DNA of 64,000 nucleotides from CALDTK01 sp045110575 (GTDB lineage: Bacteria > Bacteroidota > Bacteroidia > Chitinophagales > Saprospiraceae), in NCBI GenBank assembly GCA_045110575.1, contig JBGCGF010000008.1:14365-78364 (forward strand). Reading direction: 5' to 3'. Positions 16,917 to 25,328 of the stretch are shown one piece after another (position 1 is the stretch's first letter; each line of letters starts with the position of its first letter). The notes beneath the pieces were generated by a model. The model did not search any database and was not told where the DNA came from. It saw nothing but the letters and a program-made list of their open reading frames with translations. The position numbers were made by a program, and so were the translations under genes.

Positions 16917-18407
16917 CTATCGAATCGTATAGCGCAAGTTCAACGCTCCAAAGGCCGTTGATTGCTTGTAGTCGAGTAAGTCTGCTGAGCCGCGAAGTCC
17001 GCCCAATTGCTTGTAGTGAGCGCTGACGCCTACTTCTATGCGATCGGTAAGTGCGAAGTCTACACCAAGAACACCGCCGTACTGGAATCCAGGACGATCA
17101 TTGGTGTAAAGGCCTTGGTCGTCATCCGCGAGGTCGACAAAATTTCCGTCAGGTAAAACGAAATCGCCCTTGCTCTTAATGCGTAGCTCGTAGCCTCCTT
17201 CTGCCATGATATATGGGCTTACGTTGCCGAAGGTTTTGCGGAAGCCAACTCCTGCTGTTAGTGCAATCGTATGGTGACGGTTGTAGACATTTCGTTCTTG
17301 TTGGAAAACTTCATTTCGTGTCTCAACGCGCCATGTTTGCGTATCCTCCATGAACACAGAATCAATGATTGTGCGAGTTCTTGGCGATCCGATGTCCTTC
17401 ACATTACTTCTGTACATCTGGTAATCAGCGCCTGCACGAAGGAAAAGACCGAGGTCATTAACCGCTTCAAATCGTAAGCCCGCATGAACGCTGAGCTGCT
17501 TGTTTTCAATGCTATCACGCAAGGTTGCGTAAGCTGCTGTGGTTGTAGTTGAAGTGTACTCCTGGAAGATGGTTCCAGGACCTCCAAATAGCCTTACGGC
17601 AAAACTCCACCCTGCACGACTTTTAAAGTCTTCGCAGCCGATTCCAGGTCCGAAAGGAAGTTTTGTTGCTCCTGATTCGAGTTCTGAGAGGCCTGTAAGA
17701 GGAAGTTTGTTCAAGGTTACTGTGGCCATAGATAGACCGACAAGGTTGGTCGAGGTTGGCGGTGTAGTTGTTTTTGTATCAGTAAGTAGGGTGCTCTCAG
17801 ATAGAGGAGCGGTAATTGTCGTAGTGGTTGTTTGGCGAACGGTAACGTCACTTCTTAGCGCATTTCGATCGACATCTACGATGCTATTGAGCGCTGTCGA
17901 GCTCGTGTTAGGCGTAGTTGATTTTGCTTGAACACCTTTAAAGGTAGAAGTGCTAGTCGTTAGCGCTATTGCAGCGGTGTTCGTACTGATTTCTGGGCAA
18001 TCTTCCTCTGTAGTTGTAGTAAGGTTGATGCCTTCAGCTGATGCAGTATTAGTATTTGCTGCCGCCATTGGAAGCAGTGCTGCTGTTACAGAAGACGGTG
18101 GGGTAGGGGTAGGATTGCTTGCTACTCCTGTTGAGTCCAAGCCGTAGTAAGCAAAGAGACTCATTGAAGCCAAGGCCAATAGAGCTCCTGTGCACCAGTA
18201 AAAGATAATTCGCTCACGCTTAGATTTTTCTTCAGGAGTGTATGCCGCAGAAGCGCCACTTAGCCACCACCATGCGCCTTTCTCTTTGTCAGACTCGTTA
18301 GGTAGCTGCGCAGCAATAGCCGCCCATGCGTGTGCAGGGGGAGCTACCTCTAAGTTTTCTAAGCGAGTGCGATAGCCTTGATCCATGGAGTGTTGTTCTA
18401 GAGACAT
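16917..18407 (-). CDS. Single-TM protein with C-terminal outer-membrane barrel; putative anti-sigma partner
   Basis: The 496-aa protein has an unusual layout. Residues 1-65 are hydrophilic and predicted cytoplasmic (RLENLEVAPPAHAWAAIAAQL, then WWW). Residues ~66-88 form a membrane helix (IIFYWCTGALLALASMSLFAYY). Residues ~90-255 are a Thr/Ser/Pro/Ala-rich linker. Residues ~260-496 are an eight-to-ten-strand barrel domain (WSFAVRLFGGPG, LSVHAGLRFEAV, FGALNLRYTIR). If both ends are where they appear to be, one chain spans both membranes. The ATG overlaps the sigma gene's stop by 10 bp, which suggests translational coupling; a second ATG lies 21 bp in. By position and N-terminal form it could act as anti-sigma factor. 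This is inference; the second copy at 59783 has the same plan. Confidence 0.7.
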   Translation of the reverse strand: MSLEQHSMDQGYRTRLENLEVAPPAHAWAAIAAQLPNESDKEKGAWWWLSGASAAYTPEEKSKRERIIFYWCTGALLALASMSLFAYYGLDSTGVASNPTPTPPSSVTAALLPMAAANTNTASAEGINLTTTTEEDCPEISTNTAAIALTTSTSTFKGVQAKSTTPNTSSTALNSIVDVDRNALRSDVTVRQTTTTTITAPLSESTLLTDTKTTTPPTSTNLVGLSMATVTLNKLPLTGLSELESGATKLPFGPGIGCEDFKSRAGWSFAVRLFGGPGTIFQEYTSTTTTAAYATLRDSIENKQLSVHAGLRFEAVNDLGLFLRAGADYQMYRSNVKDIGSPRTRTIIDSVFMEDTQTWRVETRNEVFQQERNVYNRHHTIALTAGVGFRKTFGNVSPYIMAEGGYELRIKSKGDFVLPDGNFVDLADDDQGLYTNDRPGFQYGGVLGVDFALTDRIEVGVSAHYKQLGGLRGSADLLDYKQSTAFGALNLRYTIR

Positions 18408-18964
18408 ACGGCGATAAGTTTGGATAGGCAGGCTTGAAGCTTGGAGCGTGCGCGGGTGAGTTGGGAGCGGGAGGTACTCTCTGTAATGCCAAGCGCTTTC
18501 GCTGCGTCGGCATGGCTGTAGCCTTCAATTGCTACAAGGTTGAACACAAGTCTAAAGCCTTCTGGGAGTTGCTGAACGTGTTCGAGTAATTCGTCGGTTG
18601 AGAGCTTGCTGACTGCCGTAGCATCAACTTGAAAGGCTCTCGGTAAGGGATGGTCTCCATGAGCGAGTCGTTCTGCGACGCCCTCATCGATGGGAAGCTT
18701 ATTTTTTCTAATCTGCTGCAAGCAGCTATTGACGGTGAGTCTCCTCAACCAGCCATCAAAAGATCCTTCACTTCTGAAAGAACTAAGTTTTGAGAACGCA
18801 CGAATCCAAGCCTCTTGCGCCATATCATCAGCTTGGTGCTTGTCTTGCGCATAGCGCAAACATACACCAAACACCCGTGGGGCGAACGCTTGGTACAGCT
18901 GATGCTGCGCCGCGCGTTCGCCCCGTTGGGCTAGCGAAAGGATATGTTGATGAGTTTGGGTCAA
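18398..18964 (-). CDS. ECF-type RNA polymerase sigma factor
   Basis: This 188-aa extracytoplasmic-function sigma-70 factor has region 2 at residues ~20-90 (VCLRYAQDKHQADDMAQEAW, FRSEGSFDGWLRRLTVNSCL) and region 4 at ~125-180 (LVFNLVAIEGYSHADAAKAL with helix-turn-helix ITESTSRSQLTRAR). It lacks sigma regions 1 and 3. The start is TTG at 18964: no ATG exists before region 2, and an in-frame stop lies just upstream. It begins 12 bp after lipoprotein gene P1 and overlaps the barrel gene, forming a tight three-gene unit. The N-terminal codons contain a GGGGCGAACG/CGTTCGCCCC inverted repeat that recurs in spacers upstream in the array. Confidence 0.9.
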   Translation of the reverse strand: MTQTHQHILSLAQRGERAAQHQLYQAFAPRVFGVCLRYAQDKHQADDMAQEAWIRAFSKLSSFRSEGSFDGWLRRLTVNSCLQQIRKNKLPIDEGVAERLAHGDHPLPRAFQVDATAVSKLSTDELLEHVQQLPEGFRLVFNLVAIEGYSHADAAKALGITESTSRSQLTRARSKLQACLSKLIAVCL

Positions 18965-18976
18965 CGTTGTTGTTTA

Positions 18977-20773
18977 CTAGTTGGAGTAAGCTGAAAACTG
19001 GATCTCAATCGTGTGGTCGATTGTTGTTCCTGAAGAGTCAGTCATAGTTACGGTTCCTGGTCCAATTACTCCTGTCGTATATGGAGAGCCAGTGGTTGCT
19101 ACAGCTGTTATAGTGAATGGTAATCCACTCATTGAATAGAAGCCATTCGGTACGTCTGGGAATCCAAGCATGTTTAATGATGCATCCTGGTTTCCTTGTG
19201 TAGTAGGAGTTGTATAAGAGCCTGGTACTAATGGTTGGGGAAGAGTAGGGTCGAAAAGGAAGAAGTTAAATGTAGCGAATCTGTTGTCTGCTCCGATATA
19301 GCTTCCTTCTAAACTGTGCTCACCGACGTCTGCGTAAAAACTACAGCTATCGCCGATGTAGGTGAAGTTGTCAAACTTCAGGTTGAAGAAGTTGGTGAGA
19401 ACCTGCGTACAAGCTCCAATGTCACCGGTAACAATATTCGTGCTGTAGGCAAAGGTTTCTTCGCCTAGTTCGAGTGTTGCGTAATTCACAACTCGAACCG
19501 TAATTTCTGAAGTATCACAACTCACGAAGTCTGTAGTGAAGCTTCCATCAGGTTGGACATTCGTAACAGCAACGATTCGTCCATTCTGAGAGATGCGCAC
19601 TGCACCTGAAGTAAGTGGGACGCCATTACAGTTAGCTGATCCTGATACATTGGTCAGGAAGTTTTGAGCAAGAGGAACGATGATCGTTCCAAGATCTGTG
19701 TCTGAAGCGTAAGGGCCTACTGTTACCGTGTATAGCGCTTCGTTACAGTCATCATAGATGGTAAGCGTAAGTGTCTCATTTGCTGGGATGATACCGCAGA
19801 ATTGACCGTTCTCATCTGTATAGCCATATCCAGTTCCCCAAATTAGGCTCTCGATGACGAGGCGAAGGTTTGCAGATGTAGTTGAGTCGAGACTCTCGAA
19901 AACTACGGTTCCACAAAGGCGAACGTACTCCGTTGGGATGTCACAGTTCCAGAAGGTAAAGTGACTTACCTCACCTACATAGTTACCGTTTTCAAGCGTA
20001 GCTGATCCTTCTTCCTTCCATTGCGCAGTTGCGTCATCGAAGTACCAAAGTGGGATAGTTGCAGGGGCTGTATTAGCTGCCTCGCCTGCTACTGGAAGAG
20101 AGATTGTTGCGGTTTGGCCATCAGCCAATTGAAGCGGCTCATCGTTAGTTCCGAAAAGCTCTACACTCACCATTCCGTAGGTAAGTAGAAGGCGTGAGTT
20201 GCCATCTGTAGTGGTAGCGCGAAGGTCGCCAGGCATGCGATCCGCAGTGCTTAGCTCATTTGGATCAAGGTAAGCAGCCTCTACACGAACGGAGCCCGTG
20301 TAAGGAGTGCCGTCGCTTGTAGCGAAGGCTCCAGCAGGAAACGTTACTGTCGCATTACCACCTACAGCAGGAACTTGTCCTCCAGTAGCGGCGTCGATGT
20401 TGCTGTTGCCGGTAAAGGCCAGCATCTCAACGTCTACTTCATAGGTGTTGCCTTGGTCAACGAACAACGTTCGGCTGCCCTTGTGGTGACTGATGGACGC
20501 AAATTGAAGGAAGGCTTGGTCTTTTACAACAGTAGCGTTGTCGATGCTCCACAGACCTTCTTGGTCAGTGGTAGTTTGCTTGTTACCGATGCGCACTTCT
20601 GCGTCGGCGACAACAATGCCTTGATCATTGGTCAATTGACCGAAGAAATTGGCGTTAACCGTCTCGCCGGAAAGCGTGGTCTGGGTAAACGTTACAACCT
20701 CGGTTGTACTGTCTTTTTCACAAGAGGCGAAAGCCAGAACTAGTGAAAGGAAAAGGAGAATGTGAAAGCGCAT
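18977..20773 (-). CDS. Carboxypeptidase-regulatory-like lipoprotein, paralog P1
   Basis: This 598-aa predicted surface lipoprotein has lipobox FASC (residues ~16-19) followed by EKDS. A carboxypeptidase-type regulatory beta domain covers residues ~40-105 (ANFFGQLTNDQGIVVADAEV). A CILP/FAM171-like region covers ~120-290 (FPAGAFATSDGTPYTGSVRV, MPGDLRATT, IPLWYFDDATAQWKEEGSAT, HFTFWNCDIPT). Further small beta domains follow (TDENGQFCGIIPANETL; NCNGVPLTSGAVRIS), then a C-terminal domain that differs between paralogs. It is the copy directly in front of the sigma gene and so belongs to the sigma/barrel unit. It lacks the iterated 14-mer that P2-P5 carry at the equivalent AFAKT position. A role as sensor or adhesin is not shown. 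Confidence 0.82.
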   Translation of the reverse strand: MRFHILLFLSLVLAFASCEKDSTTEVVTFTQTTLSGETVNANFFGQLTNDQGIVVADAEVRIGNKQTTTDQEGLWSIDNATVVKDQAFLQFASISHHKGSRTLFVDQGNTYEVDVEMLAFTGNSNIDAATGGQVPAVGGNATVTFPAGAFATSDGTPYTGSVRVEAAYLDPNELSTADRMPGDLRATTTDGNSRLLLTYGMVSVELFGTNDEPLQLADGQTATISLPVAGEAANTAPATIPLWYFDDATAQWKEEGSATLENGNYVGEVSHFTFWNCDIPTEYVRLCGTVVFESLDSTTSANLRLVIESLIWGTGYGYTDENGQFCGIIPANETLTLTIYDDCNEALYTVTVGPYASDTDLGTIIVPLAQNFLTNVSGSANCNGVPLTSGAVRISQNGRIVAVTNVQPDGSFTTDFVSCDTSEITVRVVNYATLELGEETFAYSTNIVTGDIGACTQVLTNFFNLKFDNFTYIGDSCSFYADVGEHSLEGSYIGADNRFATFNFFLFDPTLPQPLVPGSYTTPTTQGNQDASLNMLGFPDVPNGFYSMSGLPFTITAVATTGSPYTTGVIGPGTVTMTDSSGTTIDHTIEIQFSAYSN

Positions 20774-20830
20774 GAAGCGTGATTTATCGGGATTGGATGT
20801 GTTCTAGCCACGCTTTAAGCCTGGCTGTTT

Positions 20831-20884
20831 GGTTCGCGAACAACACCTAGATGCTAGCTTTCGCCAAAACGCTGCACCTGTTTG
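20831..20884 (-). promoter_or_regulatory. Conserved upstream element of P1 (includes the 14-mer)
   Basis: The stretch with TCGCGAACA, CCTAGATGC and the iterated 14-mer is nearly identical to 22891-22944 upstream of P2. TCGCGAACA also recurs upstream of P5 near 30818. Conservation in position suggests a promoter or operator, possibly read by the ECF sigma of the array. Common descent by duplication is the alternative. Confidence 0.4.
20857..20870 (-). repeat. Iterated 14-mer, exact copy (upstream of P1)
   Basis: GTTTTGGCGAAAGC on the minus strand, intergenic, within the conserved P1/P2 upstream element. Confidence 0.9.
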
Positions 20885-20915
20885 CTAAATTAATAGCCTT
20901 CGTGAAAATATCACT

Positions 20916-20969
20916 AAAAAAAACATGGGGCGAACGATGTTTCAGCGTTCGCTGTGCATCGTTCGCCCC
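20916..20969 (-). terminator. Intrinsic terminator after P2, derived from sigma-gene sequence
   Basis: GGGGCGAACGATG (20927-20939) pairs with CATCGTTCGCCCC (20957-20969) around an inner CAGC/GCTG stem, followed on the minus strand by eight T. The adjacent sequence aligns with the first codons of the ECF sigma gene (see findings). Confidence 0.8.
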
Positions 20970-21014
20970 ACGGGCTATCTATAGAATGTCTTGATGAGCT
21001 TAGAGGGGTGTCTG

Positions 21015-22832
21015 CTAGAATTGAGAGTAAGCTGAGAAGTTAAGCTCAAACGTCGTAGTTGAAATTATAGTTCCAGTATCATCTTTCTCTGTTATGATAC
21101 CCGGCCCAATGCTTCCTGTCAAGTAAGGAGAATTGGTGTCTGGTACAGATGTTATTGAGATAGGTAAGCCCTCAAGAAAATGGGTAGTTTCTGTACTAGA
21201 AATTGTGCCTCCTAGGTTTAAAATTGTTGTGTTAAAGCTATCGCGAATCGTAGAATTGAAAGGCGCAAGTGTTTCAGTAATGTTAGGGTCACGAAGATCT
21301 AAATGGAAGGTAGGCTCATTCTGCATGTTTCCATTAAAAGAAAAATCATTTCCAATTATTTGCATTTGTCCTACTCTGTTCCTTTGGTAGAATCTACAGC
21401 GCTGCCCTGTGTAAAGACTGCCGTCAAGCATTAGTTCAAATGATCCAGTAAGAAAAATCTGAGTACAGGCATCGATATCACCAGTTTGAATTATACTTTC
21501 CCTAGTAAAAGAAATTTGGTCAGATTTACTTTGATTATCATAATTTCTGATTTCAAGAGAAACGTCTCCTGAGTCGCAGGAGACAAAGCTAGAGGAGAAT
21601 GTTCCATCAGTATTTATAGTAGCTGTAGATACTACACTACCGTTTTGATAAATATATGCTGCACCTGAAGTGAGGGGAGTTCCGTCACAATTTGCTGAGC
21701 CAGAAACTACCGTGAGTAAGTTTAATGCAAGTGGGATAACGATTGTCCCAAGATCAGTGTCGATAGCATATGGCCCAATAGTAATTGTATAGGAAGGTTG
21801 ATCACAGTCTCCTTGCAAAATAAATGAAAGCGTCTCATTAGCTGGGACGATACCACAGAACTGGCCATTCTCATTTGTGTAGCCGTAACCGCTACCCCAA
21901 ATTTCACTTTGAATAATAAGTTGAAGGTTTGCCGCAATTGTGGAGTCTACCCCTTCAAAAATCACAGTGCCACACAAGCGGATGTACTCGGTCGGAATGT
22001 CGCAGTTCCAAAAGGTAAAGTGACTTACCTCACCGAGGTAGCTTCCATTTTGTAGCGTAGCTGATCCTTCTTCGAGCCATTGTGCAGTGGCTTCGTCGAA
22101 GTACCAAAGAGGAATCGTTTCTGGGGCTGTGTTTGCAGCTTCGCCCGTTACGGGAAGTGAGATTGTTGCTGTCTTGCCGTCTGCGAGTTGTAGTTCGTTA
22201 CCAGCGTCATCAAAAAGCTCAACGCTCACCATGCCATATGTAATGAGTAGGCGAGATTCACCGGCAGTAGTAGTTGCACGAAGGTCACCAGGCATGCGGT
22301 TGGCAGTACTTGATTCGTTTGGATCGAGGTAAGCGGTCTCTACACGCACCGTTCCTGTATATGGCGTGCCGTCTGTTTTGGCGAAAGCCCCAGCAGAGAA
22401 GGTAACTAATGCATCAGACTCAGGAACGGATACTGTTCCTCCAGTCGTAGCATCAACAGTTTCAGTGCCAGTGTGCTGAAGCATCTGTACATCAACTTCA
22501 TACCTCCTGCCTTCGTCTACAAAAAGCGTGCGGCTTCCTTTGTGATGACCACCTGCAGCAAATTGAATGAAGGCCTGATCTTTTGCAACCGTAGTGTTGT
22601 CGATGCTCCAAAGACCTTCTTGGTCAGTGGTAGTTTGCTTGTTACCGATGCGCACTTCCGCGTCGGCGACAACAATGCCTTGATCATTGGTCAATTGACC
22701 GAAGAAGTTGGCGGTAACCGTCTCGCCGGAAAGCGTGGTCTGGGCAAACGTTACAACCTCGGTTGTACTGTCTTTTTCACAAGCTGCAAAGGCCAAGACA
22801 AGTGAAAGGAAAATTAAGATTTGATAGCGCAT
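21015..22832 (-). CDS. Carboxypeptidase-regulatory-like lipoprotein, paralog P2
   Basis: A 605-aa lipoprotein, the closest relative of P1 over residues 1-450: lipobox FAAC + EKDS, ANFFGQLTNDQGIVVADAEV, MPGDLRATT, FTFWNCDIPTEYIRLCG. The C-terminal ~150 residues differ strongly (YTGQRCRFYQRNRVGQMQII), then a shared closing segment ends in ELNFSAYSQF. The ATG at 22832 is chosen because the signal peptide begins there and the same MRxxIL start is seen in the other copies; an in-frame ATG 33 bp upstream is less likely. A terminator follows the gene, so it is probably transcribed separately from P1 and sigma. No function is known. Confidence 0.82.
   Translation of the reverse strand: MRYQILIFLSLVLAFAACEKDSTTEVVTFAQTTLSGETVTANFFGQLTNDQGIVVADAEVRIGNKQTTTDQEGLWSIDNTTVAKDQAFIQFAAGGHHKGSRTLFVDEGRRYEVDVQMLQHTGTETVDATTGGTVSVPESDALVTFSAGAFAKTDGTPYTGTVRVETAYLDPNESSTANRMPGDLRATTTAGESRLLITYGMVSVELFDDAGNELQLADGKTATISLPVTGEAANTAPETIPLWYFDEATAQWLEEGSATLQNGSYLGEVSHFTFWNCDIPTEYIRLCGTVIFEGVDSTIAANLQLIIQSEIWGSGYGYTNENGQFCGIVPANETLSFILQGDCDQPSYTITIGPYAIDTDLGTIVIPLALNLLTVVSGSANCDGTPLTSGAAYIYQNGSVVSTATINTDGTFSSSFVSCDSGDVSLEIRNYDNQSKSDQISFTRESIIQTGDIDACTQIFLTGSFELMLDGSLYTGQRCRFYQRNRVGQMQIIGNDFSFNGNMQNEPTFHLDLRDPNITETLAPFNSTIRDSFNTTILNLGGTISSTETTHFLEGLPISITSVPDTNSPYLTGSIGPGIITEKDDTGTIISTTTFELNFSAYSQF
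22375..22388 (+). repeat. Iterated 14-mer, exact copy (in P2)
   Basis: GTTTTGGCGAAAGC; read on the minus strand as Ala-Phe-Ala-Lys-Thr of P2. Confidence 0.9.
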
Positions 22833-22890
22833 AAAGCGGGATTTGTTAATATTGGATGTGTTCATGGGAAGTCTTTTATCTAGCGTATTT

Positions 22891-22944
22891 GTTTCGCGAA
22901 CAGTACCTAGATGCTAGCTTTCGCCAAAACGCTGCACCTGTTTG
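22891..22944 (-). promoter_or_regulatory. Conserved upstream element of P2
   Basis: Near-identical to the P1 upstream element (TCGCGAACA, CCTAGATGC, 14-mer, GCTGCACCTGTTTG). The duplicated unit therefore included the promoter region. Confidence 0.4.
22917..22930 (-). repeat. Iterated 14-mer, exact copy (upstream of P2)
   Basis: GTTTTGGCGAAAGC on the minus strand, intergenic, equivalent to the copy at 20857. Confidence 0.9.
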
Positions 22945-22978
22945 ATAAATTAATTGCCTCCTAGAAAATATCACTAAA

Positions 22979-23027
22979 AAACATGGGGCGAACGATGTTG
23001 CAGCGTTTGCTGTGTATCGTTCGCCCC
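22979..23027 (-). terminator. Intrinsic terminator after P3, derived from sigma-gene sequence
   Basis: GGGGCGAACGAT (22985-22996) pairs with ATCGTTCGCCCC (23016-23027), followed by a six-T run on the minus strand. The flank CTCATCAACACATTCTATCG matches the sigma gene's 5' end at 16 of 20 positions. Confidence 0.8.
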
Positions 23028-23057
23028 ACGGGCTATCGATAGAATGTGTTGATGAGG

Positions 23058-24848
23058 CTACAGCTGTGTGAAAGCAGAGAAGTTAATCTGGATGATGTAA
23101 TCCACATCTGTTCCAGTGCTATCGGTAACGGTCTCCGTAAATGGACCCATTTGACCAACGGTATAGGGATTTGTTGGGGTAGCGGAACTTGTTATCGTTA
23201 AATCAAAAGGTGATCGAGAAAACAAAGCACCGGTAGTAATTAAGGGCGATACAACTAGAATTAAACTCTGTCTCGGTGCTTCAAGTTCGACACGAAATAC
23301 TCCTTCAGCTGAAGGGAATGATGTTGCACCAGTAGAAAAGTCTATGTATGATCTCCCATAACTGGCATCAGTATTACCATTCATATAGAAAAAGTCAAGA
23401 CCGCCGAAATGATTAATGTCATCACCATATGATGTAGTACCATTTACTGTAATTTCGATGTATTCAGTGAGTACACTGTTACAAGCTGCGATGTCGCCTG
23501 TCGTAATGCTGCTGCTATAGCCAAACGTTACCTCACCTTCTTCAAGCGTTGCGTAATTAATAACGCGCACTGTAATGTCTGTTGGATCACAACTGATAAA
23601 ATTTGTCATGAAACTGCCGGTAGCGTCCACTGTAGTTGTAGTCAATATTTCTCCGTTTTGGTAGATGCGTACAGCACCAGAAGTGAGCGGATTTCCGTTA
23701 CAATTTGCAGTACCTGAAACAGTCGTCAATAGGTTTTGCGGAAGGGGAATGATGATCGTTCCTAGATCGGTATCTGTAGCATATGGCCCGATTGTTACGC
23801 TGAAGGTTGGCGTGTTACATGCCCCGCCGTAAATAAGCAGCGTTAGTGTTTCATTTGCCGGTACGATTCCGCAGAATTGCCCGTTACTATCTGTGTAGCC
23901 ATAGCCATTACCCCAGTTTTGGCTTTCGATAACGAGCCTCAAGTTTGCAGCAGTTGTGGAGTCTACGCCTTCGAAAACGACAGCACCACATAAGCGGATA
24001 TACTCCGTTGGAATATCGCAGTTCCAAAAGGTAAAGTGACTTACTTCTCCCACGTAGCTGCCATTTTGTAGCGTAGCAGATCCTTCTTCAATCCATTGTG
24101 CAGTTGTTTCATCGAAGTACCAGAGCGGGATAGTGGCAGGGGCCGTATTAGCTGCTTCGCCTTCTACTGGAAGAGAAATTGTTGCCGTTTGGCCGTCGGC
24201 AAGTTGAAGTTCGTTACCAGCATCATCGAAAAGCTCAACGCTCACCATGCCGTAGGTAATGAGTAAGCGAGAGTCACCTGTAGCAGTAGTAGCACGAAGG
24301 TCGCCCGGCATGCGACTGGCTGTACTCGCCTCATTTGGATCGAGGTAAGCCGTTTCTACACGAACAGTCCCAGTGTAAGGTGTACCGTCTGTTTTGGCGA
24401 AAGCCCCAGAAGGAAACGTAACAGACGCATCCGAATTAGGTACTGACACCATACCTCCAGTTGAAGCGTCTACGGTCTCTGCTCCAGAATACTGAAGCAT
24501 TTGAAGATCAACTTCATACTTCGCTCCGTCCTCTACTAGTAATGTACGACTGCCTTTGTGATGGCTTTCAGCTGCAAACTGAATGAACGCTTGGTCTTTA
24601 ACAACACTAGCGTTGTCTATGCTCCAAAGCCCTTCTTGGTCGGTAGTTGTAGATGTGCTGCCAATACTAACGCTCGCTCCTTCAACAGCTTCGCCCAAGT
24701 CGTTAGTGAGTTGACCGAAAAAATTAGCAGAAACGGTCTCACCAGAAAGTACCGTCGGAGTATTCGGAGGAGCCTCGTTGACGGGATCCTTATCACAAGC
24801 AGCGAACAACATCAATAAGGAGAGGACAATAAGAATTTGGAAGCGCAT
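23058..24848 (-). CDS. Carboxypeptidase-regulatory-like lipoprotein, paralog P3
   Basis: A 596-aa lipoprotein of the same family: lipobox FAAC + DKDP, then ANFFGQLTNDLGEAVEGASV, AFAKTDGTPYTGTVRVETAY, IPLWYFDETTAQWIEEGSAT, SHFTFWNCDIPTEYIRLCG. The N-terminal ~450 residues follow P1/P2. Residues ~455-560 are unrelated in detail (FGGLDFFYMNGNTDASYGRS), and the end returns to the shared MGPFTETVTDSTGTDVDY pattern. Its leader differs from P1, P2 and P5. The gene lies just downstream (in its own direction) of the inserted rhlE locus. Confidence 0.82.
   Translation of the reverse strand: MRFQILIVLSLLMLFAACDKDPVNEAPPNTPTVLSGETVSANFFGQLTNDLGEAVEGASVSIGSTSTTTDQEGLWSIDNASVVKDQAFIQFAAESHHKGSRTLLVEDGAKYEVDLQMLQYSGAETVDASTGGMVSVPNSDASVTFPSGAFAKTDGTPYTGTVRVETAYLDPNEASTASRMPGDLRATTATGDSRLLITYGMVSVELFDDAGNELQLADGQTATISLPVEGEAANTAPATIPLWYFDETTAQWIEEGSATLQNGSYVGEVSHFTFWNCDIPTEYIRLCGAVVFEGVDSTTAANLRLVIESQNWGNGYGYTDSNGQFCGIVPANETLTLLIYGGACNTPTFSVTIGPYATDTDLGTIIIPLPQNLLTTVSGTANCNGNPLTSGAVRIYQNGEILTTTTVDATGSFMTNFISCDPTDITVRVINYATLEEGEVTFGYSSSITTGDIAACNSVLTEYIEITVNGTTSYGDDINHFGGLDFFYMNGNTDASYGRSYIDFSTGATSFPSAEGVFRVELEAPRQSLILVVSPLITTGALFSRSPFDLTITSSATPTNPYTVGQMGPFTETVTDSTGTDVDYIIQINFSAFTQL
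24391..24404 (+). repeat. Iterated 14-mer, exact copy (in P3)
   Basis: GTTTTGGCGAAAGC; read on the minus strand as Ala-Phe-Ala-Lys-Thr of P3. Confidence 0.9.
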
Positions 24849-25328
24849 TATGCTAAAAATTGAGGGATGAAAATAAAATGACTATTTATTTACCTAGAAA
24901 TCAATCAAGGGTTGATGTTTCATAGATACGAAAAAGAAGGTTGTGCTACTAACGTATATGTTTTTCTACGATATTTAACGTCTAAAAACAAACGAATTCA
25001 CAACGGGCATTTCCAGGGTACTTCGTGTTGATTTTACACCTACATTTGCGGCTCACGACGCAAAACCGTCTGGTGAAATCCCACCCGCGTCTGTTTAACA
25101 CTAGCGAAACCACGCCACCCCATACTGACGGTTGTCTGCGGAGGTGTGAGCGTACTCAGAAATAACCTGTTCGACTAAAAATTGGCTGCTTTAAAACTAT
25201 TTTTCGTAAAAAATACTCGACTTAGCACGCTAGGTCTGCGTTTTTTGCCTCGATTAGCTTCTAATCAGCTTCAATTTCGCCAGAACGTTCATATCTGAGT
25301 TCGCTCATAGCCACACATTATATTTCAT
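24849..25328. other. 480-bp intergenic region; long leader upstream of rhlE
   Basis: It separates P3 and rhlE, which diverge. The part nearest P3 is AT-rich. The stretch 25040-25170 is GC-rich with no coding potential (CCCACCCGCG, GCCACCCCA, GCGGAGGTGTGAGC) and could be a structured 5' leader of the helicase mRNA. No known riboswitch or small RNA was recognised. Confidence 0.4.
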
